This document shows, piece after piece, positions 43,485 through 52,482 of a DNA stretch of 64,000 bases. The notes beneath the pieces are model-generated. The model had not been told where the DNA came from and searched no databases. It saw only the letters and a list, made by a program, of their open reading frames with translations. Position 1 is the stretch's first letter. Every line of letters begins with the position of its first letter. The stretch is from the NCBI GenBank assembly GCA_021324435.1, contig JAJPIZ010000039.1, positions 103,670-167,669 of the forward strand, given 5' to 3'. Origin of the DNA: Anaerolineae bacterium. GTDB lineage: Bacteria > Chloroflexota > Anaerolineae > Anaerolineales > Villigracilaceae. The position numbers and the translations under genes are program-made.

Positions 43485-44498
43485 TCACCCTTTTCCTGCC
43501 ACAAATTTGTATGGAAGATATATCTTGCCTAATTCTTTTCCACTCACAACATCATAAAAGTAAATATAGCCTTCATTGTTGCTCGCGGCTAAAACTGAAC
43601 CATCCGAATTCAAGGCGCCACACCTCCAACCGTCGCCGTTCACGAATGCAGTTGTAAATTCCCTTACACGGACATGTAACTGCAAATCCCATACTGACAA
43701 GCCGCTGTTTTTGCTGTCGAAAGCATAACCCCATACAACCACGTATTGATTATTGCCGCTCAGTCCCTGCCAGCCGGGCGCGCTAACAATGTCCCCATAA
43801 TTATGCAGAAGCTTACCGGAATCCACATTCCACAGTTCAAAGCCGGTCAATCCATAATCTACAATTACCTCTTTGGCATCTTCGCTCAAATGGAGGCTGA
43901 TGACAGACTTTGGAAATTCAAACGAGCGGGTCATCGTTCGATTCTGAACGTCCCATTCTTGAACTTTTCCAAAGAATGGACTAGCGGCAATCAATATGTT
44001 ATTGTCCCTGAATTTCACATCGGACACAAAGCCGATACCAGTTAAACTCGCGATTAACCTGCCGTCAGGAACGCTCCAGAGCCGAATTTGGTTTTGTTCG
44101 CCGGTTGCAAGAATTTTCTCATTTGGACTTATGGCCAGACTTTGGAACGTCGTCTTGTCCTCAGCACTTTTCTCGAACAAAAGTTTGTAATCTTTTAGCC
44201 CCCACAAATACATTCCATCCCCATTGACAGCCGCGATGTATTGCTGACTAAAAGCAACTATCGAGCCACTACGCCGAACAAAGGCCGCTAATTGAGTGTA
44301 GGATCTTGTATCATAGACATAGAGGCCGGTGTTTGTGGCGACAGTTATCAGGTCATCATCAGGCGACCAAGTAAGATAATATCCGAAATCTTGATACGCG
44401 GCCTGTATACTTGTGGCGCTGGGAGACGGAGACATCATCAAAGGAGCACAAGCAGAAAAAAACAAGGCAAATGCGACGAATTTGGACAGAAGTTTCAT
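43485..44498 (-). CDS. WD40-like beta-propeller lipoprotein
   Basis: A 337-residue secreted protein. The signal sequence ends in a lipobox (ALFFSAC, Cys17), implying lipid anchoring. Repeated propeller blades are visible: LTWSPDDDLITVATNTGLYVY, LAISPNEKILATGEQNQIRLW, and CGALNSDGSVLAASNNEGYI. About seven blades fit the length. It is probably a binding scaffold outside the cell; no enzyme motif. The start codon is preceded by GGAGGATCGCCCG on the minus strand. Confidence 0.8.
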   Translation of the reverse strand: MKLLSKFVAFALFFSACAPLMMSPSPSATSIQAAYQDFGYYLTWSPDDDLITVATNTGLYVYDTRSYTQLAAFVRRSGSIVAFSQQYIAAVNGDGMYLWGLKDYKLLFEKSAEDKTTFQSLAISPNEKILATGEQNQIRLWSVPDGRLIASLTGIGFVSDVKFRDNNILIAASPFFGKVQEWDVQNRTMTRSFEFPKSVISLHLSEDAKEVIVDYGLTGFELWNVDSGKLLHNYGDIVSAPGWQGLSGNNQYVVVWGYAFDSKNSGLSVWDLQLHVRVREFTTAFVNGDGWRCGALNSDGSVLAASNNEGYIYFYDVVSGKELGKIYLPYKFVAGKG

Positions 44499-44573
44499 CG
44501 GGCGATCCTCCTGAGAAAAGATTCTAAATCGTATAAAACAAAATAACTTGACGTTTCCCCTACAAACAAGATA

Positions 44574-45185
44574 CTACAAATGTTTGATTATCAATTTCCT
44601 TAGTTCATCCTGCACTTCGTCCCAATCCCTGCTCGCATCCACCACTACCCAACGCTCTGGCTCCTGCTTCACCATCTCCAAATAGCCATTACGGACGCGT
44701 TGATAAAACTCAATTTCGTGCGCGTCCATGCGATTCCATTCGACGCCGTTTTGTTTCTTACGTTTTAGTCCAATCTTCACATCAACATCCAGCAAAACGG
44801 TCAGGTCCGGGACCAATCCGCCTGTGGCATATTTGACCAATTGGCGAATCTCATTCAAGTCCTGCTGATGGCCGTAGCCTTGATAAGCAATCGTTGAGTC
44901 ATAGTAACGGTCGGAAATGACAATCTCGCCCGCCGCCAAACGCGGACGAATGACCTGTTCCACGATTTGAGCGCGCGCGGCCTGGTAGAGCAGGGTCTCC
45001 GTATGCGGATGCATCTCGACGTTCTTCAAGTCATGCAGGATGTCTCGGATCTGCTCGCTGATGGAGGTCCCGCCCGGTTCGCGCGTCGGGAAAACATGGT
45101 AACCCTTCTCGCGCAGATATTCCACGAGATGAGGAATGTGGGAGGTCTTGCCGGAGCCTTCAGGGCCTTCGAGAGTAATGAACAT
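44574..45185 (-). CDS. tmk: Thymidylate kinase
   Basis: A 203-residue kinase phosphorylating dTMP. The P-loop is FITLEGPEGSGKTSHIPHL, the DRX motif is VISDRYYDSTIAYQGYG, and TREPGGTSISEQIRDIL is the dTMP-binding region. The start at 45185 is the Met immediately before the first strand; a longer frame to 45296 lacks TMK similarity and is rejected. Transcribed divergently from the HtrA gene. Confidence 0.95.
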   Translation of the reverse strand: MFITLEGPEGSGKTSHIPHLVEYLREKGYHVFPTREPGGTSISEQIRDILHDLKNVEMHPHTETLLYQAARAQIVEQVIRPRLAAGEIVISDRYYDSTIAYQGYGHQQDLNEIRQLVKYATGGLVPDLTVLLDVDVKIGLKRKKQNGVEWNRMDAHEIEFYQRVRNGYLEMVKQEPERWVVVDASRDWDEVQDELRKLIIKHL

Positions 45186-45332
45186 GATGGCAAATTGTAA
45201 CAAAAGACTATCTCGGTAGTTTGTCGTCCGTCCGCTACAAACTCTCATTATAAATTCATCTTGAGAATGAATGTTTAATTTTCCCGTCATTTTCACTGAC
45301 TAAAATCCTGATTACAAAACAAGGAGGCTCAT

Positions 45333-46481
45333 ATGTCCTTGAAACGAATCTTCTATGCGTTGTTTGTTGTAGTCGTCGCCGGCGCGTCGGCCCTGGCCGG
45401 AGCGACCGCTGGCGGGTTCGCGGTCTATCGTGCGGTGGAGGCCAGAGATAGTCTGCCTGCTCCAATCCAGCAGGTTCTACCGGCAAGCAACACCAATCCC
45501 TCACAAACTTTGGTTCTCAACACCACCGACATCGAGACCGCGATCACCAAGTCTGTTCAAAAAACAGGGCCGGCTGTGGTGACCGTCGTGGGCACGATTC
45601 CCGGGCAGATCACATTCTTCGGGTCAACCGGCGATCAAACGGTGAGTGGAAGCGGATTCTTCATCACCGATTCGGGATACATTCTCACCAATAATCACGT
45701 CGTCGAGGGAACGAACGAGGTCAACATCATTCTCTCGGATGGCACACAAGAGAAAGCCGCCATCGTGGGCAGTGATCCATACTCTGATATCGCAGTCCTG
45801 AAAACAGATGGAAAAGTCCCGGCGGTTGCGACTCTGGGTAATTCCGATGTGCTCAAACCCGGCGAATCCGTGATCGCGATTGGATCGCCGCTGGGCGACT
45901 TCAAAAACACGGTGACGGTTGGCGTTGTGAGCGCGACGGGGCGTTCGATTGACACCGGTAACGGCTACCAAATCGAGGGTCTGATTCAGACCGACGCGGC
46001 CATCAATCATGGAAATTCCGGCGGGCCGTTGGTTGATCTTGCCGGAGAAGTCATTGGCATCAACACGCTGATCGTCCGCAATACGGGGAGCGGAGATGTG
46101 GCCGAGGGACTCGGCTTTGCCATCCCAATCAACACCGCGCAGGCTGTGGCGCAACAGATCATTCAAAAGGGATACTTCTCACACCCGTATCTCGGCGTTG
46201 GCTATCAACCCATCACGCCGGATATTGCCGCCTCGTATAATTTACCCGTTCAGTGGGGCGCATACGTGACGCGAGTCGCGGCGAACAGCCCGGCCAGCCA
46301 GGCCGGTTTACAGCAAGGCGACATCATCACAAAGATTGGCGATGTAGCTTTGGATGCGAACCACTCTTATCTCAATACTTTATATACCCACAAAGCAGGC
46401 GACCAAGTGACTGTGGAATTTGTGCGCAACGGCAAGACGATGCAAGTGCAGGTGACGCTGGGCGAAGCGAAACATAATTGA
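45333..46481 (+). CDS. HtrA/DegP-type serine protease (S1C) with one PDZ domain
   Basis: A 382-residue membrane-anchored protease. One N-terminal helix (residues ~7-30) is followed by a trypsin-like domain with catalytic His122 (TNNHVVEG), Asp152 (YSDIAVLK) and Ser229 (INHGNSGGPLVD). A C-terminal PDZ domain follows (~285-378; YLGVGYQPITPDIA). It performs extracytoplasmic protein quality control. AAGGAGG precedes the ATG. Ends at a long terminator hairpin. Confidence 0.95.
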   Translation: MSLKRIFYALFVVVVAGASALAGATAGGFAVYRAVEARDSLPAPIQQVLPASNTNPSQTLVLNTTDIETAITKSVQKTGPAVVTVVGTIPGQITFFGSTGDQTVSGSGFFITDSGYILTNNHVVEGTNEVNIILSDGTQEKAAIVGSDPYSDIAVLKTDGKVPAVATLGNSDVLKPGESVIAIGSPLGDFKNTVTVGVVSATGRSIDTGNGYQIEGLIQTDAAINHGNSGGPLVDLAGEVIGINTLIVRNTGSGDVAEGLGFAIPINTAQAVAQQIIQKGYFSHPYLGVGYQPITPDIAASYNLPVQWGAYVTRVAANSPASQAGLQQGDIITKIGDVALDANHSYLNTLYTHKAGDQVTVEFVRNGKTMQVQVTLGEAKHN

Positions 46482-46505
46482 GCAATCAGCGGTTGGCGAA
46501 TAACC

Positions 46506-46542
46506 AACAGCAGGGACATAGTGCCACTATGTCCCTGCTGTT
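46506..46542. terminator. Bidirectional terminator hairpin
   Basis: A 17-bp perfect inverted repeat (AACAGCAGGGACATAGT with its complement) around a 3-base loop lies between the convergent HtrA and R3H genes. It is long and GC-balanced, and a T-rich stretch follows downstream. Confidence 0.75.
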
Positions 46543-46561
46543 ATCTATGTATCCATTCTCT

Positions 46562-48154
46562 CTATTCTCTAAAAATCCTCACATGCCTGCGCGGCTCTTT
46601 GCCATACGAGTGGCTGACCAACTCCGCGTTGCGCGCCATCTCGTGTTGCAGTCGTCTCACCAGCGACGGACCGGGCGGCAGATCCACCCACCGCTCTCCA
46701 TTCAACACCGCGGCAATCGCCTGCTGAGTCTGTTCCTTCACCTGATCAATGTCGGAGGACGTGAACTGTTCGCCTCTCACATTGAACAGCTCGCCGAGGA
46801 ATTGTTCCATCTGCCCGACTGTGCTCGAACGCAAAACATAAATGGGCAGGCCGCGATGCTCCGCGTCCAGAATCGTTTGTTGGCGGTCGCGGTAATAGGG
46901 CCGCAGGGTCACCAATGCGTCAGCCTCGGAGGGTTCCTTCACCACAATGGCCGGCACACCGAGTCGCTTGGCGGCCTGCATCAATCGGTTGCGCGCCACA
47001 CCATACGGATAAATCTTCACAGTTTGCATCACGCCGCGGATCGGTTCGAAACGCGGCCCAGGCGGAGTCTCCGGTTCCTCGAACGCCGCGGCCGGTTGAC
47101 GTCCGCGCCGAGGCGTTTTTGTTTCCTTCGCGTCCAATCTCGACGTTGAAACGGGAATCGCCTTTTCAATTTGAATCTTGCCCTCGGCATCGCGCGTGCG
47201 AATCTCCGGCGGGAGCGGATAGCCGCGCAGAAGCGCATCTACTGAAGCCATGATGTCGGCATGTACTGCAAAGCGGTCGCGGGTTTGGATTTCGATCAGC
47301 ACGTCGAAGGTGGGCGGGGCGCGTCGTTCGAGGACCGTTTTCTGGGTCCCGCGCCGACGCGCTTCTTCGTCTGAAAGCGTGACCGCTTCGATGCCGCCAA
47401 CGAGATCGCTCAAGGTTGGGTTGAGCAAAAGATTATCGAGGGTTTGGCCGTGCGCCGTGCCGATGAGTTGCACGCCGCGCTCGGCGATGGTGCGCGCCGC
47501 GGCGGCTTCGAGTTCGCGCCCGATCTCATCAATGACAATGACTTCGGGATTGTGGTTCTCCACCGCTTCGATCATCACTTCATGTTGAAGCGTCGGCACC
47601 TTCACTTGCATTCGGCGCGCTTTGCCCACTGCGGGATGCGGCACATCGCCATCTCCGCCGATTTCGTTGGACGTGTCCACAATGACAACGCGCTTAACTT
47701 CAGCCAAAATGCGCGCCGCCTCACGCAGAAGTGTGGTCTTGCCCACGCCCGGGCGTCCGAGAATCAAAACGGATTTTCCAGCCTCGATCAGGTCTTGAAT
47801 GATGTCCACGGTGCCATACACCGCGCGGCCCACGCGCAGGGTGAGACCGACGATATGTCCGCGCCGATTGCGAATGGCGGAGATGCGATGAAGCGTGCGT
47901 TCGATGCCGGCGCGATTATCCGCGTCGAATTCGCCGGTGCGCTCGTCCACGTAATCAATTTCTGCGCGCGTTACCTCGCGGTCACGCAGCGTGATCTCGT
48001 GCTCCACAAAACGAGCCGTGGGCACGCGGCCTAAATCCAGAATGATCTCAAGCAGGTTGTCGCTGTCGTCCGCTTTCTCGACGGCTTTGCGTATGTCATC
48101 GGGCAGGACAGCGAGCAGGGCTTCGAGATCGTCGGTTATTTTTAGTTGTGTCAT
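46562..48154 (-). CDS. AAA ATPase with C-terminal R3H nucleic-acid-binding domain (Ycf45-like)
   Basis: A 530-residue protein. The AAA core has Walker A GRPGVGKTT (residues 133-141), then VVIVDTSNEIGGDGDVPHPA and Walker B EVIVIDEIGREL, the SpoIIIAA/Ycf45 pattern. A variable linker leads to a second domain (~370-460) and a C-terminal R3H motif (LVRRLQHEMARNAELV, then RHVRIF) that binds single-stranded nucleic acid. The start at 48154 (MTQLKITDD) is chosen because the 8 residues upstream (MLFIINST) lie in sequence rich in stops nearby; ribosome site weak. A TATAAT -10 on the minus strand lies at 48305-48310. Cellular role not established. Confidence 0.85.
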   Translation of the reverse strand: MTQLKITDDLEALLAVLPDDIRKAVEKADDSDNLLEIILDLGRVPTARFVEHEITLRDREVTRAEIDYVDERTGEFDADNRAGIERTLHRISAIRNRRGHIVGLTLRVGRAVYGTVDIIQDLIEAGKSVLILGRPGVGKTTLLREAARILAEVKRVVIVDTSNEIGGDGDVPHPAVGKARRMQVKVPTLQHEVMIEAVENHNPEVIVIDEIGRELEAAAARTIAERGVQLIGTAHGQTLDNLLLNPTLSDLVGGIEAVTLSDEEARRRGTQKTVLERRAPPTFDVLIEIQTRDRFAVHADIMASVDALLRGYPLPPEIRTRDAEGKIQIEKAIPVSTSRLDAKETKTPRRGRQPAAAFEEPETPPGPRFEPIRGVMQTVKIYPYGVARNRLMQAAKRLGVPAIVVKEPSEADALVTLRPYYRDRQQTILDAEHRGLPIYVLRSSTVGQMEQFLGELFNVRGEQFTSSDIDQVKEQTQQAIAAVLNGERWVDLPPGPSLVRRLQHEMARNAELVSHSYGKEPRRHVRIFRE

Positions 48155-48338
48155 GGTCGAGTTAATGATAAATAGCAAATGGGAAACAAGGAAAGGATTT
48201 CCTGATACTTACGCCGCTCATGTGATCCCAATAAAGCGGCCTACAACGTTTAGAGAGGAGAATTGTCCATGTCGGCGTACCTGCCTGATTTCAAGTCTGC
48301 TCATATTATAGCAGTCTCACCACGAGCATTGTTGCATT

Positions 48339-49250
48339 TTATTTTTTCGCGTTGATCCTGCTCGGTTGCACCGTCACACCCGCGGGCCGGGCAATCTTCA
48401 CCACTTGATCCTCTTTCACCAGCCGGGTCAGGTGTTTGACCATCACCGCTTGCCGGCCAGCGGCCTTCGCGCCCAAATCCGCCAGCACCGGTTCCAGCCA
48501 GGCTTGATACGAACGGACACACAAGTAGATGGGTCGTCCGCCGCGGTTCGGCAGGTTCGTGATCAACGCCGCCAACTTGGCGCTTACATCCGTTGCCTCA
48601 GGATGGATGAGCGGCGTCAGCATGATTCCAACCATCCCCGAACTCACACCGACGTAACATTTCGCGCCTTCGTCGAATATCCAGCCGTTCGCCTTGCGCG
48701 GCTGAGGTTCAACCGGATGCAGAAGCGGCGGAACGATTTGTGAGTACAGACTTTGAATCATTGGCACATGGACGGATTTCACCCGCGTCCAATGGGACCC
48801 TGAGCCGGTCCCCGTTAAATTAGAAACATCCCACATCCTCTGCCACGCGTAGACGGAGAACCCCGATTGTCGAAGAGGGGCAAAGATGTCGCTGGTTTCC
48901 TCCACCTCCGCGAGGACGTGAAACGCGCCCCATGTTCCAGCCTCAGCGGCTAGATTTTCAATCAGGCCCGGAATTCCGTCGTGATCAAGATTCGAGGAGG
49001 GCGCCAGATAAAGCAGTTTGGCAAAAGTCTCGCCATTGGCGTGGATGATGCCTCCGAGCATAGACACCCTGTCTCCGTTCGAAGAGACCGCGGCATACAA
49101 ATGCCGCGCTGGGTTGACATAACTCAATAGCCCTGCCGCTCCCAGAGGCTGCCCGCGCGTGAGTGCGCGCACGCTATCCAAAATCAAAACGTCATTTCGG
49201 TAGCGGGCGATCAGAGGCAAATCGAGCAGGTCGAGCGAACGGACAGACAT
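48339..49250 (-). CDS. GNAT-like protein of unknown function
   Basis: A 303-residue soluble protein. It starts MSVRSLDLLDLPLIARYRND and its two halves look like tandem acetyltransferase-type alpha/beta repeats: GIPGLIENLAAEAGTWGAFH, and later VSAKLAALITNLPNRGGRPI. The acetyl-CoA loop is not clearly conserved, so enzymatic activity is uncertain. Upstream is a 15-bp REP-like inverted repeat (49262-49328). No named family recognised. Confidence 0.5.
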   Translation of the reverse strand: MSVRSLDLLDLPLIARYRNDVLILDSVRALTRGQPLGAAGLLSYVNPARHLYAAVSSNGDRVSMLGGIIHANGETFAKLLYLAPSSNLDHDGIPGLIENLAAEAGTWGAFHVLAEVEETSDIFAPLRQSGFSVYAWQRMWDVSNLTGTGSGSHWTRVKSVHVPMIQSLYSQIVPPLLHPVEPQPRKANGWIFDEGAKCYVGVSSGMVGIMLTPLIHPEATDVSAKLAALITNLPNRGGRPIYLCVRSYQAWLEPVLADLGAKAAGRQAVMVKHLTRLVKEDQVVKIARPAGVTVQPSRINAKK

Positions 49251-49261
49251 CTGCTAAATTA

Positions 49262-49328
49262 TATGTCATTGCGAGGGCAAAACCTGAGCAACCTTCGGCT
49301 GAAAGGAAGACTGCCTCGCAATGACATA
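49262..49328. repeat. REP-like inverted repeat, GTCATTGCGAG family, copy 1
   Basis: TATGTCATTGCGAGG (49262-49276) is exactly complementary to CCTCGCAATGACATA (49314-49328), and an inner CCTT/AAGG pairing adds to the fold. It fills the gap between pdxT and the GNAT-like gene and resembles the element at 58546-58618. Confidence 0.7.
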
Positions 49329-49337
49329 GATGGCAAA

Positions 49338-49916
49338 TCAATCGGCTAAGGATAAAAAATACTCGTGAAAACGCGTGTCGGTGGTTAGTTCGGGGTGAAA
49401 GGAGGTAGCCAGGAGATGGCCCTGTTGCGCGGCGACAATTCTCCCGTCCGCGACCGAGGCGAGAATCTTTGCATCCCCCGATACAGATTCAATGATTGGT
49501 GCGCGAATAAAAATCGCGTGGTAAGGCTCTTTTGAACCAGTGGCCTGTTTAAGTTCAGGGATGTCGAGGTCAGCCTCGAAAGAATCCACCTGCCGGCCAA
49601 AAGCGTTACGCTCAACCCTGATATCCATGATGCTGAGCAAAGGCTGGTCGCGGCGAACATCTTTCGACATAAAGATCGCGCCGGCGCATGTGCCCCAAAT
49701 CGCATGGCGTTGAGCAAAGGTACGAAGCGGTTCCATTAAATTGTAAGCAACCGCCAATTTGCCGATGGTGGTTGATTCACCGCCGGGTATGATGAGGCCG
49801 TCAAGCCCCTTGAGATGCTCAGGCAAGCGGACTTCAGTTGTTTCGACTTTCAGCCGCTTGAGCATCGCGATATGTTCCGCGAAATCGCCCTGCAAAGCAA
49901 GAACGCCAATTTTCAT
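49338..49916 (-). CDS. pdxT: Pyridoxal 5'-phosphate synthase glutaminase subunit
   Basis: A 192-residue class I glutamine amidotransferase. The catalytic triad is visible as Cys77 in WGTCAGAI and His174/Glu176 in SFHPELT, and PGGESTTIGK is the oxyanion region. It supplies ammonia to PdxS for PLP synthesis (deoxyxylulose-5-phosphate-independent route). Cotranscribed with pdxS 60 bases upstream. Confidence 0.95.
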   Translation of the reverse strand: MKIGVLALQGDFAEHIAMLKRLKVETTEVRLPEHLKGLDGLIIPGGESTTIGKLAVAYNLMEPLRTFAQRHAIWGTCAGAIFMSKDVRRDQPLLSIMDIRVERNAFGRQVDSFEADLDIPELKQATGSKEPYHAIFIRAPIIESVSGDAKILASVADGRIVAAQQGHLLATSFHPELTTDTRFHEYFLSLAD

Positions 49917-49976
49917 TTTTAGACAATAGACCGCGGACGATGGGCCATGGTCAACGGTCCATCGTCCATCGTCAAA

Positions 49977-50864
49977 TTACCAGCCGCGCCCCGCAATCTT
50001 TTCGGCTTCAGGCATCTGCGAGACATTGCGGCCGACCATCGGTTCGCCGAGATTCTTGCTGACCTCCGCCAGAATGGAGGCATCTTGATAATGCGTCACT
50101 GCTTTGACAATGGCCGCGGCGCGCTTGGCAGGATCGCCGCTCTTGAAAATACCGGAGCCAACGAATACCCCATCCACCCCCAGTTGCATCATCAAAGCCG
50201 CGTCAGCAGGAGTTGCAACGCCGCCTGCCGCAAAATTGACGACAGGCATACGACCAAGTTCCTTCGTCTCTTTTACGAGTTCGTACGGCGCGCCGAGTTC
50301 TTTTGCAAACGACATCAACTCTTCATCAGCCATGGTGGTCAGACGACGAATATCGCCCAGCACAGCGCGCGCATGTCGAACGGCTTCGACCACATCACCC
50401 GTTCCCGCTTCGCCCTTTGTGCGAATCATCGCCGCGCCCTCGCCAATGCGCCGCAAAGCCTCGCCCAGGTTGCGACACCCGCACACGAAGGGAACTTTGA
50501 ATAAATGCTTGTTGATATGATTCGCTTCATCTGCCGGCGTCAGCACCTCAGACTCGTCAATGTAGTCTACTCCGATAGCCTCGAGAATCTGCGCTTCGAC
50601 AAAATGTCCAATGCGGCATTTGGCCATGACCGGAATCGTGACCGCATCCATTATCTTCAAAATAAGATCCGGATCAGACATACGCGCCACGCCACCGTTT
50701 GCGCGAATATCGGCCGGGACGCGCTCAAGCGCCATCACCGCACAGGCACCAGCATCTTCCGCAATCTTGGCATGTTCCGGAGTCACCACATCCATGATGA
50801 CGCCGCCTTTTAGCATTTGGGCCAAACCCTTTTTGACAGCAAATGTACCAGTCTGTTGTTCCAT
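49977..50864 (-). CDS. pdxS: Pyridoxal 5'-phosphate synthase lyase subunit
   Basis: A 295-residue (beta/alpha)8 barrel that makes PLP from ribose-5-phosphate, glyceraldehyde-3-phosphate and ammonia. Diagnostic segments: [40 protein letters not shown], and [18 protein letters not shown]. Length matches the family. First gene of the pdxST operon, transcribed away from the GntR/SdpI operon. Confidence 0.97.
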   Translation of the reverse strand: MEQQTGTFAVKKGLAQMLKGGVIMDVVTPEHAKIAEDAGACAVMALERVPADIRANGGVARMSDPDLILKIMDAVTIPVMAKCRIGHFVEAQILEAIGVDYIDESEVLTPADEANHINKHLFKVPFVCGCRNLGEALRRIGEGAAMIRTKGEAGTGDVVEAVRHARAVLGDIRRLTTMADEELMSFAKELGAPYELVKETKELGRMPVVNFAAGGVATPADAALMMQLGVDGVFVGSGIFKSGDPAKRAAAIVKAVTHYQDASILAEVSKNLGEPMVGRNVSQMPEAEKIAGRGW

Positions 50865-50998
50865 CTCAATCTCCTTATTTGTCGCGCGTGGATTCTACCA
50901 CGCTGACTTAACCGCGGCTTGCCGGACCGGAAGATGACTGCCGCAAACAAGATTCCCTTCAACATAAAACGCCCTCGTTCACATCTCAGGCCAGCCTC

Positions 50999-51053
50999 TT
51001 GACAAAACGAGCGAGTTGCATACAATTGTGACAATTATACAATTAGTACAATT
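50999..51053 (+). promoter_or_regulatory. Promoter with four ACAATT repeats, candidate GntR operator
   Basis: TTGACA (50999-51004), a 16-base spacer and TACAAT (51021-51026) form a good sigma-70 promoter. ACAATT occurs four times at 51022, 51031, 51039 and 51048 (spacing 9, 8, 9), overlapping the -10 and the expected transcription start, and one copy is part of the palindrome ACAATTGT. This fits autoregulation by the YtrA-type regulator encoded immediately downstream at 51059. Confidence 0.6.
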
Positions 51054-51058
51054 AGAGT

Positions 51059-51478
51059 ATGCCAACCCAAACACTCCCTATTCACCTGGACTTTCGCTCC
51101 GGCCTGCCGATTTACATTCAAATCATGAATCAGATCGAGCAAAAGGTATCTGGTGGCGTGCTCAAGCCTGGGGACCAGTTACCAACGGTCCGTGCGCTGG
51201 CATCTGAGTTGCGAGTCAACTTCAACACAGTGGCGCGCGCGTATCGTCTGCTGGATGAAGCCGGCGTGATATCAACGCAACAAGGCCGCGGCACGTATAT
51301 CATGGAGAAGCCGCCGCTTGAAGTTGAAAGGAAATTGAGACGTCAAACATTGGAGGCGCTGGCCCGTCAATACATCGGCGAGTCAAAGCGGCTGGAGTTT
51401 TCAGATGCAGAGATTACTCAAATGGTTAGGGACCAATTGAAGTCTTGGAAAGAAGCGCAAGAGTCTGATGGCGAGTGA
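51059..51478 (+). CDS. GntR family regulator, YtrA subfamily
   Basis: A 139-residue regulator. The N-terminal GntR winged helix includes DFRSGLPIYIQIMNQIEQKV, GDQLPTVRALASELRVNFNT and AYRLLDEAGVISTQQGRGTY. The short C-terminal tail (about 60 residues, charged) identifies the YtrA subfamily, which usually represses transporters responding to envelope stress. The ATG has only a weak ribosome site. Its stop overlaps a GTG of the next frame. First gene of an operon with slipin, SdpI and YhfC. Confidence 0.85.
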   Translation: MPTQTLPIHLDFRSGLPIYIQIMNQIEQKVSGGVLKPGDQLPTVRALASELRVNFNTVARAYRLLDEAGVISTQQGRGTYIMEKPPLEVERKLRRQTLEALARQYIGESKRLEFSDAEITQMVRDQLKSWKEAQESDGE

Positions 51479-51498
51479 GTAAAAAGGAGAATGCAAAA

Positions 51499-52443
51499 AT
51501 GGAAGCAAAGTTTCTAAAGAATGTCATCCAAAAGAGCAAAGGCACACAGCCTGATCTGCATATCCCACCGATTGCAGGTCTCGTATTCGGAATCATCCTG
51601 GTAGGAACTGTGAAGGTGATTCTTCTGCTCGAAAGCCTCGGCGTATCTGATTTGACCATAGGTGCCACTGTATTGGCGATGACCGGTATCGCAACATATC
51701 TTTTGTTCGCAATCAAAGTAGCCAACCAATGGGAAAAGGCTGTGATTCTGCGGCTTGGGAGATTCAATGGATTGAAAGGCCCCGGTTTGTTTTGGATCAT
51801 TCCGATCATTGATACAGCCGTGGCATGGATTGACCACCGCGTGACGGTGACTCCGTTCTCTGCCGAAAAGACACTGACAAAAGATACTGTTCCCGTGGAT
51901 GTGGATGCAGTGCTCTTTTGGGTTGTATGGGACGCGGAGAAGGCGGCGCTCGAGGTCTCCGATTACAAATCCGCCATCTCGTGGGCCGCGCAAACTGCTT
52001 TGCGCGAGATCATTGGTCAGATGTCGCTGGCGGATATTTTGGTGGGACGGGCAAAGATGGATGCGGACCTGCAGAAAATCATAGACGAGCGCACCACGCC
52101 CTGGGGCGTGACTGTGCAATCAGTCGAAATCCGCGATGTGGTGATCCCGCAGGTGCTGGAAGATACTATGTCCCGCCAGGCCCAGGCCGAACGCGAACGA
52201 CAGGCGCGCGTCATCCTCGGCGAATCTGAAAAACAGATCGCGGCTTCGTTTGCGGAAGCATCCCAAGCTTATGCGGACAACCCAACGGCCCTGCATCTGC
52301 GCGCCATGAACATGCTGTTTGAGGGCCTGAAAGAGAAAGGCGCGCTGGTCATTGTGCCATCCTCAGCAGTCGAGACAATGAACCTCGGCGGGTTGAGCGG
52401 AATGGTCTCCATGGCACAGAACAATTTGCCCAAGGAAAAATAA
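51499..52443 (+). CDS. SPFH/band 7 membrane protein (slipin/stomatin-like)
   Basis: A 314-residue protein with two N-terminal hydrophobic segments (to residue ~75), an SPFH domain (WEKAVILRLGRFNGLKGPGL, then IDHRVTVTPFSAEKTLTKD) and a C-terminal coiled-coil (TMSRQAQAERERQARVILGE). Stomatins scaffold membrane microdomains and often pair with proteases. The start at 51499 (MEAKFLKN) is preferred because AAGGAG lies 9 bases upstream; the GTG at 51475, overlapping the GntR stop, is the alternative. Confidence 0.85.
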   Translation: MEAKFLKNVIQKSKGTQPDLHIPPIAGLVFGIILVGTVKVILLLESLGVSDLTIGATVLAMTGIATYLLFAIKVANQWEKAVILRLGRFNGLKGPGLFWIIPIIDTAVAWIDHRVTVTPFSAEKTLTKDTVPVDVDAVLFWVVWDAEKAALEVSDYKSAISWAAQTALREIIGQMSLADILVGRAKMDADLQKIIDERTTPWGVTVQSVEIRDVVIPQVLEDTMSRQAQAERERQARVILGESEKQIAASFAEASQAYADNPTALHLRAMNMLFEGLKEKGALVIVPSSAVETMNLGGLSGMVSMAQNNLPKEK

Positions 52444-52449
52444 GCCTGC

Positions 52450-52465
52450 CGTTTCACGTGAAACG
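52450..52465. promoter_or_regulatory. parS: parS-like ParB-binding palindrome, site 1
   Basis: CGTTTCACGTGAAACG is an exact 16-bp inverted repeat; the central GTTTCACGTGAAAC matches the widely conserved parS consensus TGTTTCACGTGAAACA at 14 of 16 positions. Palindromy extends outward to GCCGTTTCACGTGAAACGGC. It lies in the 39-base gap between the slipin and SdpI genes, about 7 kb from the DnaA-box region. Confidence 0.8.
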
Positions 52466-52482
52466 GCTTGAAAGGAATTACG

